From Methanobacterium sp. SMA-27 (GTDB lineage Archaea > Methanobacteriota > Methanobacteria > Methanobacteriales > Methanobacteriaceae), in the NCBI RefSeq assembly GCF_000744455.1, contig NZ_JQLY01000001.1, positions 992,001 through 1,056,000 of the forward strand: 64,000 bases of DNA, read 5' to 3'. Shown in pieces: positions 1 through 8,956 of the stretch (the stretch's first letter is position 1; every line of letters starts with the position of its first letter). The notes beneath the pieces were generated by a model. It made no database searches. It worked only from the letters and a program-made list of their open reading frames with translations, and was not told the origin of the DNA. A program made the translations under genes and the position numbers.

Positions 1-1287
1 AGAGAAGGTGTTAAGATCAAAGGTGCAAAAGGTTATGAAATAGGGAACATAATTAAAAAAAACCTTAAAAATAATGTCAAATCAGGGAAAGAATTGTATG
101 AATCAGTTATCAAAGAGTTAGGAATAAATGTTCCCATACATCTCAGAAAATCATATGATCGTAACTTAATAATGCTTTTAGAAAAAGAAAAAATAAAAAT
201 TATAGGTTATGATCCTTCTAAAGATAAAAGAAAAGTTAAACAAGCCTTTAATTCAGATCCATTAATTTTTGATTCATCTGAGAGATTAACTCGACCAGAA
301 ATTCAGAAATTACTAAATGTGATGGAAAGTGATGATGAAGCATATCAAAGAATTAGAGAACGATTCAAAGATCGAATGAAAAATTTAAATACATTTTATA
401 CAAATCGATGGTCTTTTCTAAATGAGTGGACTTTTGTAGTTCAACCAGATGATTTTGAATTTATATTTTCAGATTTTGGATTTTATGATGATATAAATGA
501 TATGATATCTAATTTATCTGTAAAAGAAAAAGAAGCATATATTGAATATTATTATGGGGATAGTGACAAAGCTGATATTGATTTGTACGATGAAGTATAT
601 TCTAAAATCCATAATATCATTGATGATGTTTTTGGTAAAATATCACAAAGAGAAGAAGAAGAAAACGAAATGGAATTAGAAAAAGAAGAAGGAAAGCTTG
701 AAGAAAGTTTTGATATTAACTCTTTTTTGGATGGGGAATTTTTAGGGGAGGAATATTCCAAAGAATATCATAATAAATATGACTTAGAAAAACTTATAGA
801 AGAAATGTCTACAATCCTTATTTTATTAGACAAATATAAAGATACAAAGAATGTCAAAGTCTGGTTATATCCCATTTATCCATTTCAGTTTTATGATGTT
901 TGGAATGATTTTGTTCACGATCACAACTTAGAATTATATAAAGATGTTTATATTGAAACTTTATTAGATTCGACTTATACTTTAAAAGTAGACAGCTATG
1001 GCTATTGGGAAATTAAATGGGCTTTGAAAGAAGGAGGATATGAAAACTATGCTGAAAATCTAAAAACTCCAAATAAAGCTTTTGAGCATACCATAGATAT
1101 AATTTCGACGTATTCTGATAAAGAGAGAAAAATTCTAATGGGAATTTTAGCTAAAGGCTTAAGTGATGAACCCGATTCGTTACAAGTCTTTGCAGAATTT
1201 TATCTAAAAATTAATGCAGTAAATTATCCAAAAAGATTGAATAAGGTCTTAGGGATCGTATCTGATGATGGAAAACAAATCAAATGA
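1..1287 (+). CDS. hypothetical protein, 5' partial
   Basis: The reading frame is open from base 1, so the gene begins upstream of the window; 428 codons are visible before the TGA stop. I do not recognise the family. The visible part is soluble, strongly acidic and rich in aromatic residues, with no membrane segment. A charged, Glu/Lys-rich stretch near residues 215-235 of the visible part looks like a coiled-coil linker between two globular halves. A TTG at position 94 could be read as a start, but the frame continues in good codon usage before it, so a partial gene is preferred. The gene ends 54 bp before a dif-like dyad, which places it just outside the accessory island described here. No function is assigned. 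Confidence 0.7.
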   Translation, partial: REGVKIKGAKGYEIGNIIKKNLKNNVKSGKELYESVIKELGINVPIHLRKSYDRNLIMLLEKEKIKIIGYDPSKDKRKVKQAFNSDPLIFDSSERLTRPEIQKLLNVMESDDEAYQRIRERFKDRMKNLNTFYTNRWSFLNEWTFVVQPDDFEFIFSDFGFYDDINDMISNLSVKEKEAYIEYYYGDSDKADIDLYDEVYSKIHNIIDDVFGKISQREEEENEMELEKEEGKLEESFDINSFLDGEFLGEEYSKEYHNKYDLEKLIEEMSTILILLDKYKDTKNVKVWLYPIYPFQFYDVWNDFVHDHNLELYKDVYIETLLDSTYTLKVDSYGYWEIKWALKEGGYENYAENLKTPNKAFEHTIDIISTYSDKERKILMGILAKGLSDEPDSLQVFAEFYLKINAVNYPKRLNKVLGIVSDDGKQIK

Positions 1288-1621
1288 TATAATATTAAAT
1301 CCTATTAAATCAGTATGATATTTAGTAAATTTTCATGATTTATTTTGTCATAGCACGATATGACGAAGTAAATATTTAGTAATAATTATTTAAAATCTAA
1401 TCTTAGGCATTATTTTGGTGTTTAGACAGTTAATGTTAAGAATAAAAAATTTGTTTTTAAATTTATAATATGAACATATCTTCAAATTTTTATTAGAATT
1501 ATTGAATTTTGTATTTTTGTTAAAATCCAACTATTATGGAAATAATAACTCAGAGATAGGGTATTAGTATATTTCTTTATATTAATGATTTAAATTTATC
1601 AATGAATTAAAATTTAATAGA
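1288..1621. other. intergenic, AT-rich, carries a dif-like dyad
   Basis: This gap lies between two convergent genes. It holds no convincing gene. The only structure seen is the 28-bp imperfect dyad at 1342-1369, annotated separately. Confidence 0.6.
1342..1369 (+). repeat. dif-like 11-6-11 recombination site (left copy)
   Basis: Left arm ATTTTGTCATA, six-base centre GCACGA, right arm TATGACGAAGT. The inner seven or so bases of the arms are inverted copies of each other. The 11-6-11 geometry is that of Xer/dif-type tyrosine-recombinase sites. It matches the site at 12046-12073 in the same orientation at 21 of 28 positions, and similarity continues leftward as TTTTCA followed by ATTT. Function as a recombination site is inferred. 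Confidence 0.5.
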
Positions 1622-2263
1622 TCAAAAGCTTACTTCGGATAATTTTAGTACTTCAAAACAAATCATATCTCTTTTCAATTCAGGTTTGAATCTAGTAATA
1701 TCTGTATCATTAGTTATTATATGTGCAGAATTATCATTAGAATAACATAATAATGCCATGTCTACAAAAGAGGGGACAGCACTTCCTTTTTTCTTTATAT
1801 GTTCCGTCATTTTTTCAGTGCCAATTAAAGATTCATAAAATTTTTTCACATTTTCAATATCAGTATTGTCGGGATCATATTCTTCAATATTAAACCACGG
1901 CTTATCTTTTAATTTATTAATTTTGGACTGAATATTAAGTTGGATAGAATACCTTGCAGCATCATTTATATGTTTTACACCCAATTTTCTCTTGGCTTCT
2001 GAAGTATTACAGTATTCATCAACAATTTGAGCGACAGATTTTCTTCTTATTTCAATCATAATAAGATTTAAAGTATATATATCAATATTATTATCTAGAA
2101 AATACCTAGTCAAAATATGTATTTTATCTGTTAATTCCATATATTTAAGATTTACTCGTCCGTTTCTACCTTTTAAGGTCAAATTAAAACAGTAATATAT
2201 TATGCAATTAGCATCGTATAGGGCTTGTGAACAATGGGGTAAGTGGATCGTCATCTTCGTCAT
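1622..2263 (-). CDS. PIN-domain protein, probable toxin (VapC-like nuclease)
   Basis: A 213-residue protein with the layout of a PIN ribonuclease. An Asp (D17) sits at the end of the first strand in the motif YDANCIIYY. A mid-protein Glu lies in an IEIRRKS segment. D168 (FVDMALLCYS) and the pair D186/D188 in TNDTDITRF form the C-terminal acidic cluster that binds metal in this fold. PIN proteins of this kind usually cleave RNA and act as toxins. The gene overlaps the end of the upstream partner gene by 56 bp (47 bp if the second ATG at 2254 is used), so the two are translationally coupled. The long form is more than the usual 130-150 residues of VapC, so it may be a larger PIN class. The toxin role is inferred from fold and gene pairing. 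Confidence 0.6.
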   Translation of the reverse strand: MTKMTIHLPHCSQALYDANCIIYYCFNLTLKGRNGRVNLKYMELTDKIHILTRYFLDNNIDIYTLNLIMIEIRRKSVAQIVDEYCNTSEAKRKLGVKHINDAARYSIQLNIQSKINKLKDKPWFNIEEYDPDNTDIENVKKFYESLIGTEKMTEHIKKKGSAVPSFVDMALLCYSNDNSAHIITNDTDITRFKPELKRDMICFEVLKLSEVSF

Positions 2264-3032
2264 CTAAAAATAATTCTAAATCTACTGAGTCATCATCAAG
2301 TCGTGGAAATATATTGAGTTCTTTGCTACATATTTCTTGGATATAATTAAACTTTTCATTTGCTTCTTCAAGATTTAAATGTTCTAAAATATTAGGTTCA
2401 TCAATCGTTAATTCGTTTAATTTTAATACAAAATTATTGTATGATGAAATATAACTTAATAACATATCTTTTTTAATAGGATCAGTTAAATTTTCATTTT
2501 TTAGTACCAAAGAACAATAATCTAATGAACCTCTAATAAACATAGAATTACTAGTGGATTCTAAACTTTTAAAAATTGATAATAAATCTTTGATATCTAA
2601 TAAAATTTGTTTTTTCAATTTATTATTCTCCACATCTTCTTTGATATGTTGATCGTAAACATAATTTTTTAGTTTAGTAAATGAATATATATGAAATTTA
2701 TTCAATATTTCATCAAAATTATTAATATTGGTTTTGGGAAGTGCAGATATTATTTTTTCTATTATTAATCTGCCTTTAGGAGTGATTTCAAATATCCATA
2801 CTCCATAATCATCATTCAATTCAATATAACCTTCATCTTTTAGTCTAAATGCGTCTGTTTTAATGCCTAATGAATATGGGCCGTAATCATCTTTAGAAAA
2901 CTCATATTCTATTGGAATTTCTCCTTCGATCTTAGCTAGATAAATATATTTTTGAAGGTAAAAATGTCCTCTTATACTATTCATTTTGTATAATGAATAC
3001 AGAATAGGCCAACATCTAGGGATTTTATTCAT
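2208..3032 (-). CDS. winged-helix protein resembling YwgA/Panacea, probable antitoxin
   Basis: A 274-residue soluble protein. The N-terminal 110 residues show a pattern LQKYIYLA, then DDYGPYS about 25 residues later, then a helix ending in DEGYI and a strand leading to ITPKGR. This resembles YwgA and the Panacea (SocA-like, DUF4065) family, whose members neutralise many unrelated toxins. The C-terminal half is helical and acidic, ending in a run of Asp before SPIRC. The stop codon lies inside the start region of the PIN gene, which is the usual antitoxin-then-toxin order. The match is by pattern only; an alternative is a stand-alone transcription regulator. A gap of 315-340 bp separates it from the divergent hsdR gene. 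Confidence 0.5.
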   Translation of the reverse strand: MNKIPRCWPILYSLYKMNSIRGHFYLQKYIYLAKIEGEIPIEYEFSKDDYGPYSLGIKTDAFRLKDEGYIELNDDYGVWIFEITPKGRLIIEKIISALPKTNINNFDEILNKFHIYSFTKLKNYVYDQHIKEDVENNKLKKQILLDIKDLLSIFKSLESTSNSMFIRGSLDYCSLVLKNENLTDPIKKDMLLSYISSYNNFVLKLNELTIDEPNILEHLNLEEANEKFNYIQEICSKELNIFPRLDDDSVDLELFLDDEDDDPLTPLFTSPIRC

Positions 3033-3368
3033 ATTATATAGTATATTACTATCTTATAAATAATTTAGTAACAAACAACTTTTTTTATAAAATATTACCT
3101 TTAGTAAAATCAAATTCCTTAGATTGGATAGGTATATACTAATCACTTTATTTTATCTTCTTCGTGATAAAAAATGAAAACAATTACTGATGACTCTTCA
3201 TTTTGAGTTAACAAAAACAAATGAATTCTAATTATAATACCTAAACCTATTTAAGTAATAAATAATCATTTAAACTCCTTAAGAGTAATAATAATCAATT
3301 AGTTCATGAACTAAAATTATACACAATATTATACATTCTTATCATTTTTGTTAACTGGGGGCGGGGTT
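3033..3368. other. divergent promoter region between the PIN module and hsdR
   Basis: No gene is seen. The region must hold two divergent promoters. A TTATACA-like TATA element is at about 3318-3325, roughly 45-50 bases before the hsdR start, and a perfect 16-bp palindrome lies just upstream of it. Confidence 0.5.
3299..3314. promoter_or_regulatory. perfect 16-bp palindrome upstream of hsdR
   Basis: TTAGTTCATGAACTAA is identical to its own reverse complement. It sits directly upstream of the presumed TATA element of the restriction operon, where an operator for a controlling regulator would be expected. No regulator is assigned. Confidence 0.4.
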
Positions 3369-6071
3369 GTGGTCACACAGAGTGAGGCAGCATTGGAAAA
3401 ATGTCTTTTAGACAAGCTTGTGGATGATGGATATGAAAGGGTTAATATCACTAATAAAGAAGGTTTGGAAGGGAATTTAAAATCTCAGCTCGAAATCTTT
3501 AACAAAGTAGAATTGACTGATGATGAATTTAACAAAATACTACTCTATTTAGAGAGTGGAACTATTTTTGATAAGGCAAAGAAGCTAAGGGATAAGTATG
3601 CTGTCAAAAGAGAAGATGAAACTATTTATTTACAGTTTTTTAATAGTAAAGATTGGTGCAAGAATATATTTCAGGTAACAAACCAAATTACTATGACGGA
3701 AGTATATGAAAACCGTTATGATGTTACATTACTTATTAATGGATTTCCTTTGGTTCAGATTGAATTAAAGAAAAGAGGTGTGGAGCTTAAAGTAGCTTTT
3801 AATCAGATACAGCGTTATAGGCACCATTCTTATCGAGGATTGTTTCAATATGTTCAGATATTTATTATCAGTAATGGTGTAAACACTAAATATTTTGCTA
3901 ATAATAAAGAATTAAGTTTTAAATACACCTTTTCCTGGAAGGACAAGGCTAATAAGAACATTTCGAGCTTGGATGATTTTGCTGATACATTCATTGAAAA
4001 GTGTCATCTATCTAAAATGATATCTAAATATATTGTTTTAAATGAAACGAGCAAGGCTCTTATGGTTTTAAGATCCTATCAGTATTATGCTGTTGAAGCT
4101 ATTCTAGATAAGGCCTTGAACACCCTTCAGCATGGTTATGTGTGGCATACTACTGGTAGTGGTAAAACTTTAACATCCTTCAAGGTCAGCCAAATACTAT
4201 CAGAAGAGGATAGTATTGATAAAATTATGTTAGTAGTTGATAGGAAAGATCTTGACTACCAAACATTTAAAGAATTTAACAGCTTTTGCAATGACTCGGT
4301 TGATAGTACAGATAAGACTGTAACTCTAGTAAAGCAACTTTTAGGGCCAAATAAACTGATAATTACCACAATACAAAAATTGTATCGTGCTGTTGCAAGA
4401 CATAAAAGAATTGAACAGGTGAAAAACAAGAAAATAGTGTTGATGTTTGATGAGTGTCACAGAAGTCAGTTTGGAAAAATGCACGATGTAATTACAACCT
4501 TTTTTAGTAATTTACAGTACTTTGGATTTACAGGAACACCTATCTTTTCAGTTAATTCAATAGATGGTATGACCACAAAAAGCCTTTTTAAAGACAGACT
4601 CCATACATACGTAATTCAAGATGCTATTAAAGATGGGAATGTTCTTGGATTTTCAGTGGAATATCAAGGTAAACATAAAAACAAGGCAAAACTGGATATC
4701 GAAGTTGAAGATATTGATCGAAAAGAACTCATGGAATCAGAAAAAAGATTAGAAAAAATAGTAGATTATATTATTCTAAATCATGACCGTAAAACGTATA
4801 ATCGTGAGTTCAATGCTATTTTTGCTGTTAATTCCATTGATGTTCTCACAAAGTACTATGAACTGTTTAAAAGAAAAGATCATGACCTAAAAATCGCTAC
4901 AATTTTTTCTTATGATATGAATGAGGAAATTAAGGGAGATGAACATTCTCGAGATAAATTAGAAAGATATATAGCTGATTATAATATAATGTTTGGAACA
5001 AATTATTCAACTGATACATTTCAGGAGTACTATATTGATATATCTAAAAAGGTTAAAGAGAAAAAAATTGACATTTTACTTGTTGTAAACATGTTTTTAA
5101 CAGGATTTGACAGTAAATTCTTAAATACTTTATATGTTGATAAGAATCTCCAGTATCAGGGTCTTCTACAGGCATTTTCACGTACTAATCGTATTTTAAA
5201 TGAGAAAAAATCATTTGGGAATATAATCTGTTTTAGAAATCTTAAAAAATCCACAGATGAATCAATTAGGTTATATTCAGATGAAAACGCTCTGGAAGAT
5301 GTTCTAGTTAAAACTTATGACCAGTATGCCCATGAATTTAATCAAGTTTTAGTAGATCTAAGTAATATTACTCCCGAGGTTCAGGATGTAAATAGTTTAC
5401 CGTCTGAAATTGAGGAATCCAAGTTTGTTAAGGTATTTAGGGAATTATTAAGGTTATTTACTAAGATGAGTGTTTTTACTGAGTTCAGTTTTGATGATCT
5501 TAATATCTCTGAGCAGAAGTTTAATGATTTTCAGAGTAAATATCTGGATTTATATGAAAAAGTAAAAGGAAGCAATGGTCCTGAAAAGGTTTCAGTATTG
5601 GATGATGTAGATTTTGAACTAGAACTCATAAGAAGAGACAATATAAATGTTGCTTATATTCTATCTCTTCTTAAAGAACTTGATAAAGATAGTCCATCAT
5701 TTGATAATGATAAAAAATTCATAATAGACACCATGGAACGCACACATGAACTAAGAAGTAAAATAGATCTGATAGATAAGTTCATAGAACATAACGTTCC
5801 AGAAATAGGGGATAAAGATAAGATTGAAGGTCATTTTGAAAACTTCATAGACATAGAAAAAAATAATGCAATTAGAGAATTAATTAATGAAGAAGATTTG
5901 GATGATAATATTACAAAGGGTATTATAGCTGAATATGAATTTTCAGGTAAAATTAGGAATGATTTACTAAAAAAATCATTTATACAAAAATATGGATTAA
6001 AAGAGAAACGTTCTAAGTTGATGAAGATAAAAGATATTATTGTAAGCCTGGTTGATAAATTCAGCTGGTAA
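3369..6071 (+). CDS. hsdR: type I restriction enzyme R subunit HsdR
   Basis: This is the ATP-dependent translocase and nuclease of a type I restriction complex. From the GTG start used here, the N-terminal nuclease domain has D118 and E132-x-K134. The helicase part has Walker A with K266 (HTTGSGKT), a DECH box at 361-364 and a TGTP motif soon after, followed by the second RecA domain with a FSRTNR motif and a helical C-terminal region that docks to HsdM. A TTG 21 bases upstream could add seven residues. The GTG at 3369 is preferred because it gives the usual short N-terminus (VTQSEAALE) and follows a G-rich ribosome site. Length of 900 residues is normal. It is first in the hsdRMS operon; hsdM follows 38 bases later. 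The reading frame is intact. Confidence 0.93.
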   Translation: MVTQSEAALEKCLLDKLVDDGYERVNITNKEGLEGNLKSQLEIFNKVELTDDEFNKILLYLESGTIFDKAKKLRDKYAVKREDETIYLQFFNSKDWCKNIFQVTNQITMTEVYENRYDVTLLINGFPLVQIELKKRGVELKVAFNQIQRYRHHSYRGLFQYVQIFIISNGVNTKYFANNKELSFKYTFSWKDKANKNISSLDDFADTFIEKCHLSKMISKYIVLNETSKALMVLRSYQYYAVEAILDKALNTLQHGYVWHTTGSGKTLTSFKVSQILSEEDSIDKIMLVVDRKDLDYQTFKEFNSFCNDSVDSTDKTVTLVKQLLGPNKLIITTIQKLYRAVARHKRIEQVKNKKIVLMFDECHRSQFGKMHDVITTFFSNLQYFGFTGTPIFSVNSIDGMTTKSLFKDRLHTYVIQDAIKDGNVLGFSVEYQGKHKNKAKLDIEVEDIDRKELMESEKRLEKIVDYIILNHDRKTYNREFNAIFAVNSIDVLTKYYELFKRKDHDLKIATIFSYDMNEEIKGDEHSRDKLERYIADYNIMFGTNYSTDTFQEYYIDISKKVKEKKIDILLVVNMFLTGFDSKFLNTLYVDKNLQYQGLLQAFSRTNRILNEKKSFGNIICFRNLKKSTDESIRLYSDENALEDVLVKTYDQYAHEFNQVLVDLSNITPEVQDVNSLPSEIEESKFVKVFRELLRLFTKMSVFTEFSFDDLNISEQKFNDFQSKYLDLYEKVKGSNGPEKVSVLDDVDFELELIRRDNINVAYILSLLKELDKDSPSFDNDKKFIIDTMERTHELRSKIDLIDKFIEHNVPEIGDKDKIEGHFENFIDIEKNNAIRELINEEDLDDNITKGIIAEYEFSGKIRNDLLKKSFIQKYGLKEKRSKLMKIKDIIVSLVDKFSW

Positions 6072-6109
6072 CTAAAATCATCTATTAATTATTGGGAGTG
6101 AATTTTTTC

Positions 6110-7660
6110 ATGTCAGAATATCAAAGAAAAATGGAAACAAAGCTGTGGGCCATAGCCGATGAATTAAGAGGTAATATGGATGCAAACGAGTTTAAAAATT
6201 ACATGCTAGGTTTCATATTCTACAAATATCTCTCTGAAAAGATAGAGATCTATCTAAACAATGAACTCAAAGAAGATGGAGTTGAATTTAAAGAAGCTTA
6301 CAAAAATAAAGAATTACATGAAATTGTAGAGGTGGAGGCCATAGAAAATCTAGGATACTTCCTCGAACCCAAATGTCTCTTTGAAAATCTAATTAAAAAG
6401 GCAAAAAAAGGAGAATTCATACTAGATAACCTACAAAAAGCACTAAAACAGATAGAAAATTCTACTATGGGTCATGAAAGTGAAGAAGACTTTATGAATT
6501 TATTTGAAGATGTAGATTTAGAGTCATCAAAACTTGGAAAAAGTGAAGATGATAAAAATAAAATTATATCCAAGGTTTTACTCCATTTAAATGAGATTGA
6601 TTTTAAATTGGGTGACACTGAACATGATATTTTAGGTGATGCATATGAATACTTAATTTCTCAGTTTGCATCATCAGCTGGAAAGAAAGCCGGTGAATTT
6701 TACACACCTCAACAGGTTTCTAAAATACTAGCCAAAATTGTAACCATGGGTAAAAATAATCTTAAAAACGTATATGACCCTACATGTGGCTCAGGATCCT
6801 TACTTTTACGTGTGTCTAAGGAAGCTAAAATAGGAGACTTTTATGGTCAAGAATTGAATCAATCCACATATAACCTTGCCAGGATGAACATGATTCTCCA
6901 TGATGTTAAATTTAATGATTTTAACCTTGAACAGGGAGATTCAATAGAAAATCCCATGCATTTTGGCATGAAGTTCGAAGCCATTGTTGCCAATCCCCCA
7001 TTTTCAGCTAACTGGTCATCGGATCAGACCTTTATGGATGATGAAAGATTTAGTGCATATGGAAAGCTCGCACCCAAATCAAAGGCAGACTTTGCTTTTG
7101 TACAACATATGATCTTCCACCTTGATGAAAACGGTACTATGGCCATTGTACTCCCTCATGGAGTATTATTTAGAGGAGCAGCAGAAGGCGTAATCCGTAA
7201 ATATTTAGTTGAAGATAAAAATTACCTAGATGCCGTTATAGGACTTCCAGCAAATGTATTTTATGGAACATCCATTCCCACAGTGATACTAGTTTTCAAA
7301 AAATGCAGAGAAGAAGATACTGATGTTTTATTTATCGATGCATCAAATTATTTTGAGAAAATAAAAAATCAAAATAGGCTTAGAGATGAAGATATAGAGC
7401 GGATAGTAAATGTGTATAAGAAAAGGGGAGAAATTGATAAGTTTTCACATTTAGCTACGCTTGATGAAATAAGAGAGAACGATTATAATTTAAATATTCC
7501 ACGATATGTGGATACTTTTGAAGAAGAAGAAACTGTAGATTTAAAAACTGTAGTTAGTGAACTTGAAAGCATTGAACAAGAGATTCATACGATCGATGCA
7601 GAGATAAAGGAATATTGTGATGAGTTAGGAATAGAAGCTCCAATTTTGAGGAGACTTTAA
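6110..7660 (+). CDS. hsdM: type I DNA adenine methyltransferase HsdM
   Basis: This is the N6-adenine methyltransferase subunit, which modifies the target chosen by HsdS and is also required for restriction. The N-terminal helical domain (residues 1-150, with the MLGFIFYKYLSEK motif) is followed by the catalytic domain: FYTPQQV before motif I, motif I DPTCGSGSLL starting at D223, and the catalytic NPPF tetrad at 295-298. The start at ATG 6110 follows GGGAGTG at a spacing of about nine bases; a TTG at 6092 would only add six residues. The 516-residue length is normal. The gene is separated from hsdS by one base, so the three subunits are made from one operon. The frame is intact. Confidence 0.94.
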   Translation: MSEYQRKMETKLWAIADELRGNMDANEFKNYMLGFIFYKYLSEKIEIYLNNELKEDGVEFKEAYKNKELHEIVEVEAIENLGYFLEPKCLFENLIKKAKKGEFILDNLQKALKQIENSTMGHESEEDFMNLFEDVDLESSKLGKSEDDKNKIISKVLLHLNEIDFKLGDTEHDILGDAYEYLISQFASSAGKKAGEFYTPQQVSKILAKIVTMGKNNLKNVYDPTCGSGSLLLRVSKEAKIGDFYGQELNQSTYNLARMNMILHDVKFNDFNLEQGDSIENPMHFGMKFEAIVANPPFSANWSSDQTFMDDERFSAYGKLAPKSKADFAFVQHMIFHLDENGTMAIVLPHGVLFRGAAEGVIRKYLVEDKNYLDAVIGLPANVFYGTSIPTVILVFKKCREEDTDVLFIDASNYFEKIKNQNRLRDEDIERIVNVYKKRGEIDKFSHLATLDEIRENDYNLNIPRYVDTFEEEETVDLKTVVSELESIEQEIHTIDAEIKEYCDELGIEAPILRRL

Positions 7661-7661
7661 G

Positions 7662-8897
7662 ATGAGTGAAACAATACCTAAACTTCGTTTTCCTGAATTT
7701 CATGGAAGTTGGGAGGAGTATGAGTTAGGTAATATTGCTATTTTCACGAGAGGTCCTTTCGGAGGGTCTTTAAAAAAATCTATCTTTGTAGATTCGGGTT
7801 ATAAAGTATATGAACAAAAAAATGCAATTCAAAATTCTATAAAAGTTGGTAAATATTTCATTACACCGGAAAAATATAATCAAATGATCAGATTCAGTGT
7901 TGAAGAAGGTGATTTATTAGTAAGTTGTTCAGGTACGATAGGTAAAATTTTAGTTATTCCTGTAAAGTATCCTAAAGGCATTATTAATCAAGCATTGTTA
8001 AAAATAACAGTACGTCCAGAAGTGAATAACTTATATTTAAAAGAATTGTTACAAAACAGCACAATAACTAAACATATATTTGGTGGACGTGGTGCAGCAA
8101 TAAAAAATGTTGTAAGTGTTAAAGAATTGAAAAAAATACGAATTTTCATGCCATCAAAGCAAGAACAAGATAAAATACTCATATTTTTGTCAAAATTAGA
8201 TGGAAAAATAGAAAAATTAGAGAAAAAACAAGAACTGTGGAAAAACTTTAAAAACGGAATAATACAACAGCTATTCAGTCAAAAATTAAGATTTAAAGAT
8301 GAAAATAAGAATGCTTATCCTAATTGGGAAGAGAAAAAATTAGGAGATTTAGCTATTTTCACGAGAGGTCCTTTCGGAGGGTCTTTAAAAAAATCTATCT
8401 TTGTAGATTCGGGTTATAAAGTATATGAACAAAAAAATGCAATTCAAAATTCTTTAGAATTAGGTAATTATTACATTACTGAAGAAAAATATAAAGAAAT
8501 GATTAGATTTAGTGTTGGTAAAGGTGATTTATTAATAAGTTGTTCCGGAACTATAGGTAAAATTATAATTATTCCTGATAAGTATCCTAAAGGTATAATC
8601 AATCAAGCATTATTGAAAGTAACAGTACATCCGGGAGTTAATAATTTATATTTAAAAGAATTGCTTCAAAGCAGTGAAATGACTCAGCACATATTTGGTG
8701 GACGTGGAGCAGCTATTAAAAATGTTGTAAGTGTTAAAGAATTAAAGGAAATACACATTAAATTTCCTTCATACCCAGAACAAGAAAAAATAGTAAATTT
8801 TTTATCAGCTATTAACATTAAAATAAAACAGCTAAATAAAGAATTGAAAAATAACAAAAAATTCAAAAAGGGAATAATGCAACAAATGTTTTGTTAA
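7662..8897 (+). CDS. hsdS: type I specificity subunit HsdS with two near-identical recognition halves
   Basis: HsdS selects the DNA target for both methylation and restriction. It should contain two target-recognition domains (TRDs), each followed by a long helix. Here residues 12-200 and 217-405 are near copies of each other: both contain FTRGPFGGSLKKSIFVDSGY, an IRFSV...GDLL.SCSGTIGKI segment, a GIINQALLK segment and a FGGRGAAIKNVVSVKELK segment. The helical spacers (EKLEKKQELWKNFKNGIIQQLF and its C-terminal counterpart) close each half. At DNA level the first 102 bases of the two TRDs are identical (7737-7838 and 8352-8453) and the rest has diverged moderately. Normal HsdS proteins have two different TRDs and read an asymmetric bipartite site; this one should read a palindromic bipartite site. 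The gene is full length with no frameshift. Confidence 0.92.
   Translation: MSETIPKLRFPEFHGSWEEYELGNIAIFTRGPFGGSLKKSIFVDSGYKVYEQKNAIQNSIKVGKYFITPEKYNQMIRFSVEEGDLLVSCSGTIGKILVIPVKYPKGIINQALLKITVRPEVNNLYLKELLQNSTITKHIFGGRGAAIKNVVSVKELKKIRIFMPSKQEQDKILIFLSKLDGKIEKLEKKQELWKNFKNGIIQQLFSQKLRFKDENKNAYPNWEEKKLGDLAIFTRGPFGGSLKKSIFVDSGYKVYEQKNAIQNSLELGNYYITEEKYKEMIRFSVGKGDLLISCSGTIGKIIIIPDKYPKGIINQALLKVTVHPGVNNLYLKELLQSSEMTQHIFGGRGAAIKNVVSVKELKEIHIKFPSYPEQEKIVNFLSAINIKIKQLNKELKNNKKFKKGIMQQMFC
7737..7838 (+). repeat. 102-bp perfect direct repeat within hsdS, copy 1
   Basis: The segment is identical base for base to 8352-8453. It covers the beginning of TRD1, including the codons for FTRGPFGGSL. Identity stops sharply on both sides while amino-acid similarity continues, which suggests recent gene conversion within an older duplication. 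Confidence 0.95.
8352..8453 (+). repeat. 102-bp perfect direct repeat within hsdS, copy 2
   Basis: Second copy of the repeat, at the beginning of TRD2, 615 bp after copy 1. Recombination between the copies would delete exactly one TRD and spacer in frame, because 615 is divisible by three. Confidence 0.95.
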
Positions 8898-8956
8898 TAT
8901 TAGGTTATAGTTTAATAAACTATAATACTAAATATTTTTATTAAAACTCTTATGTA

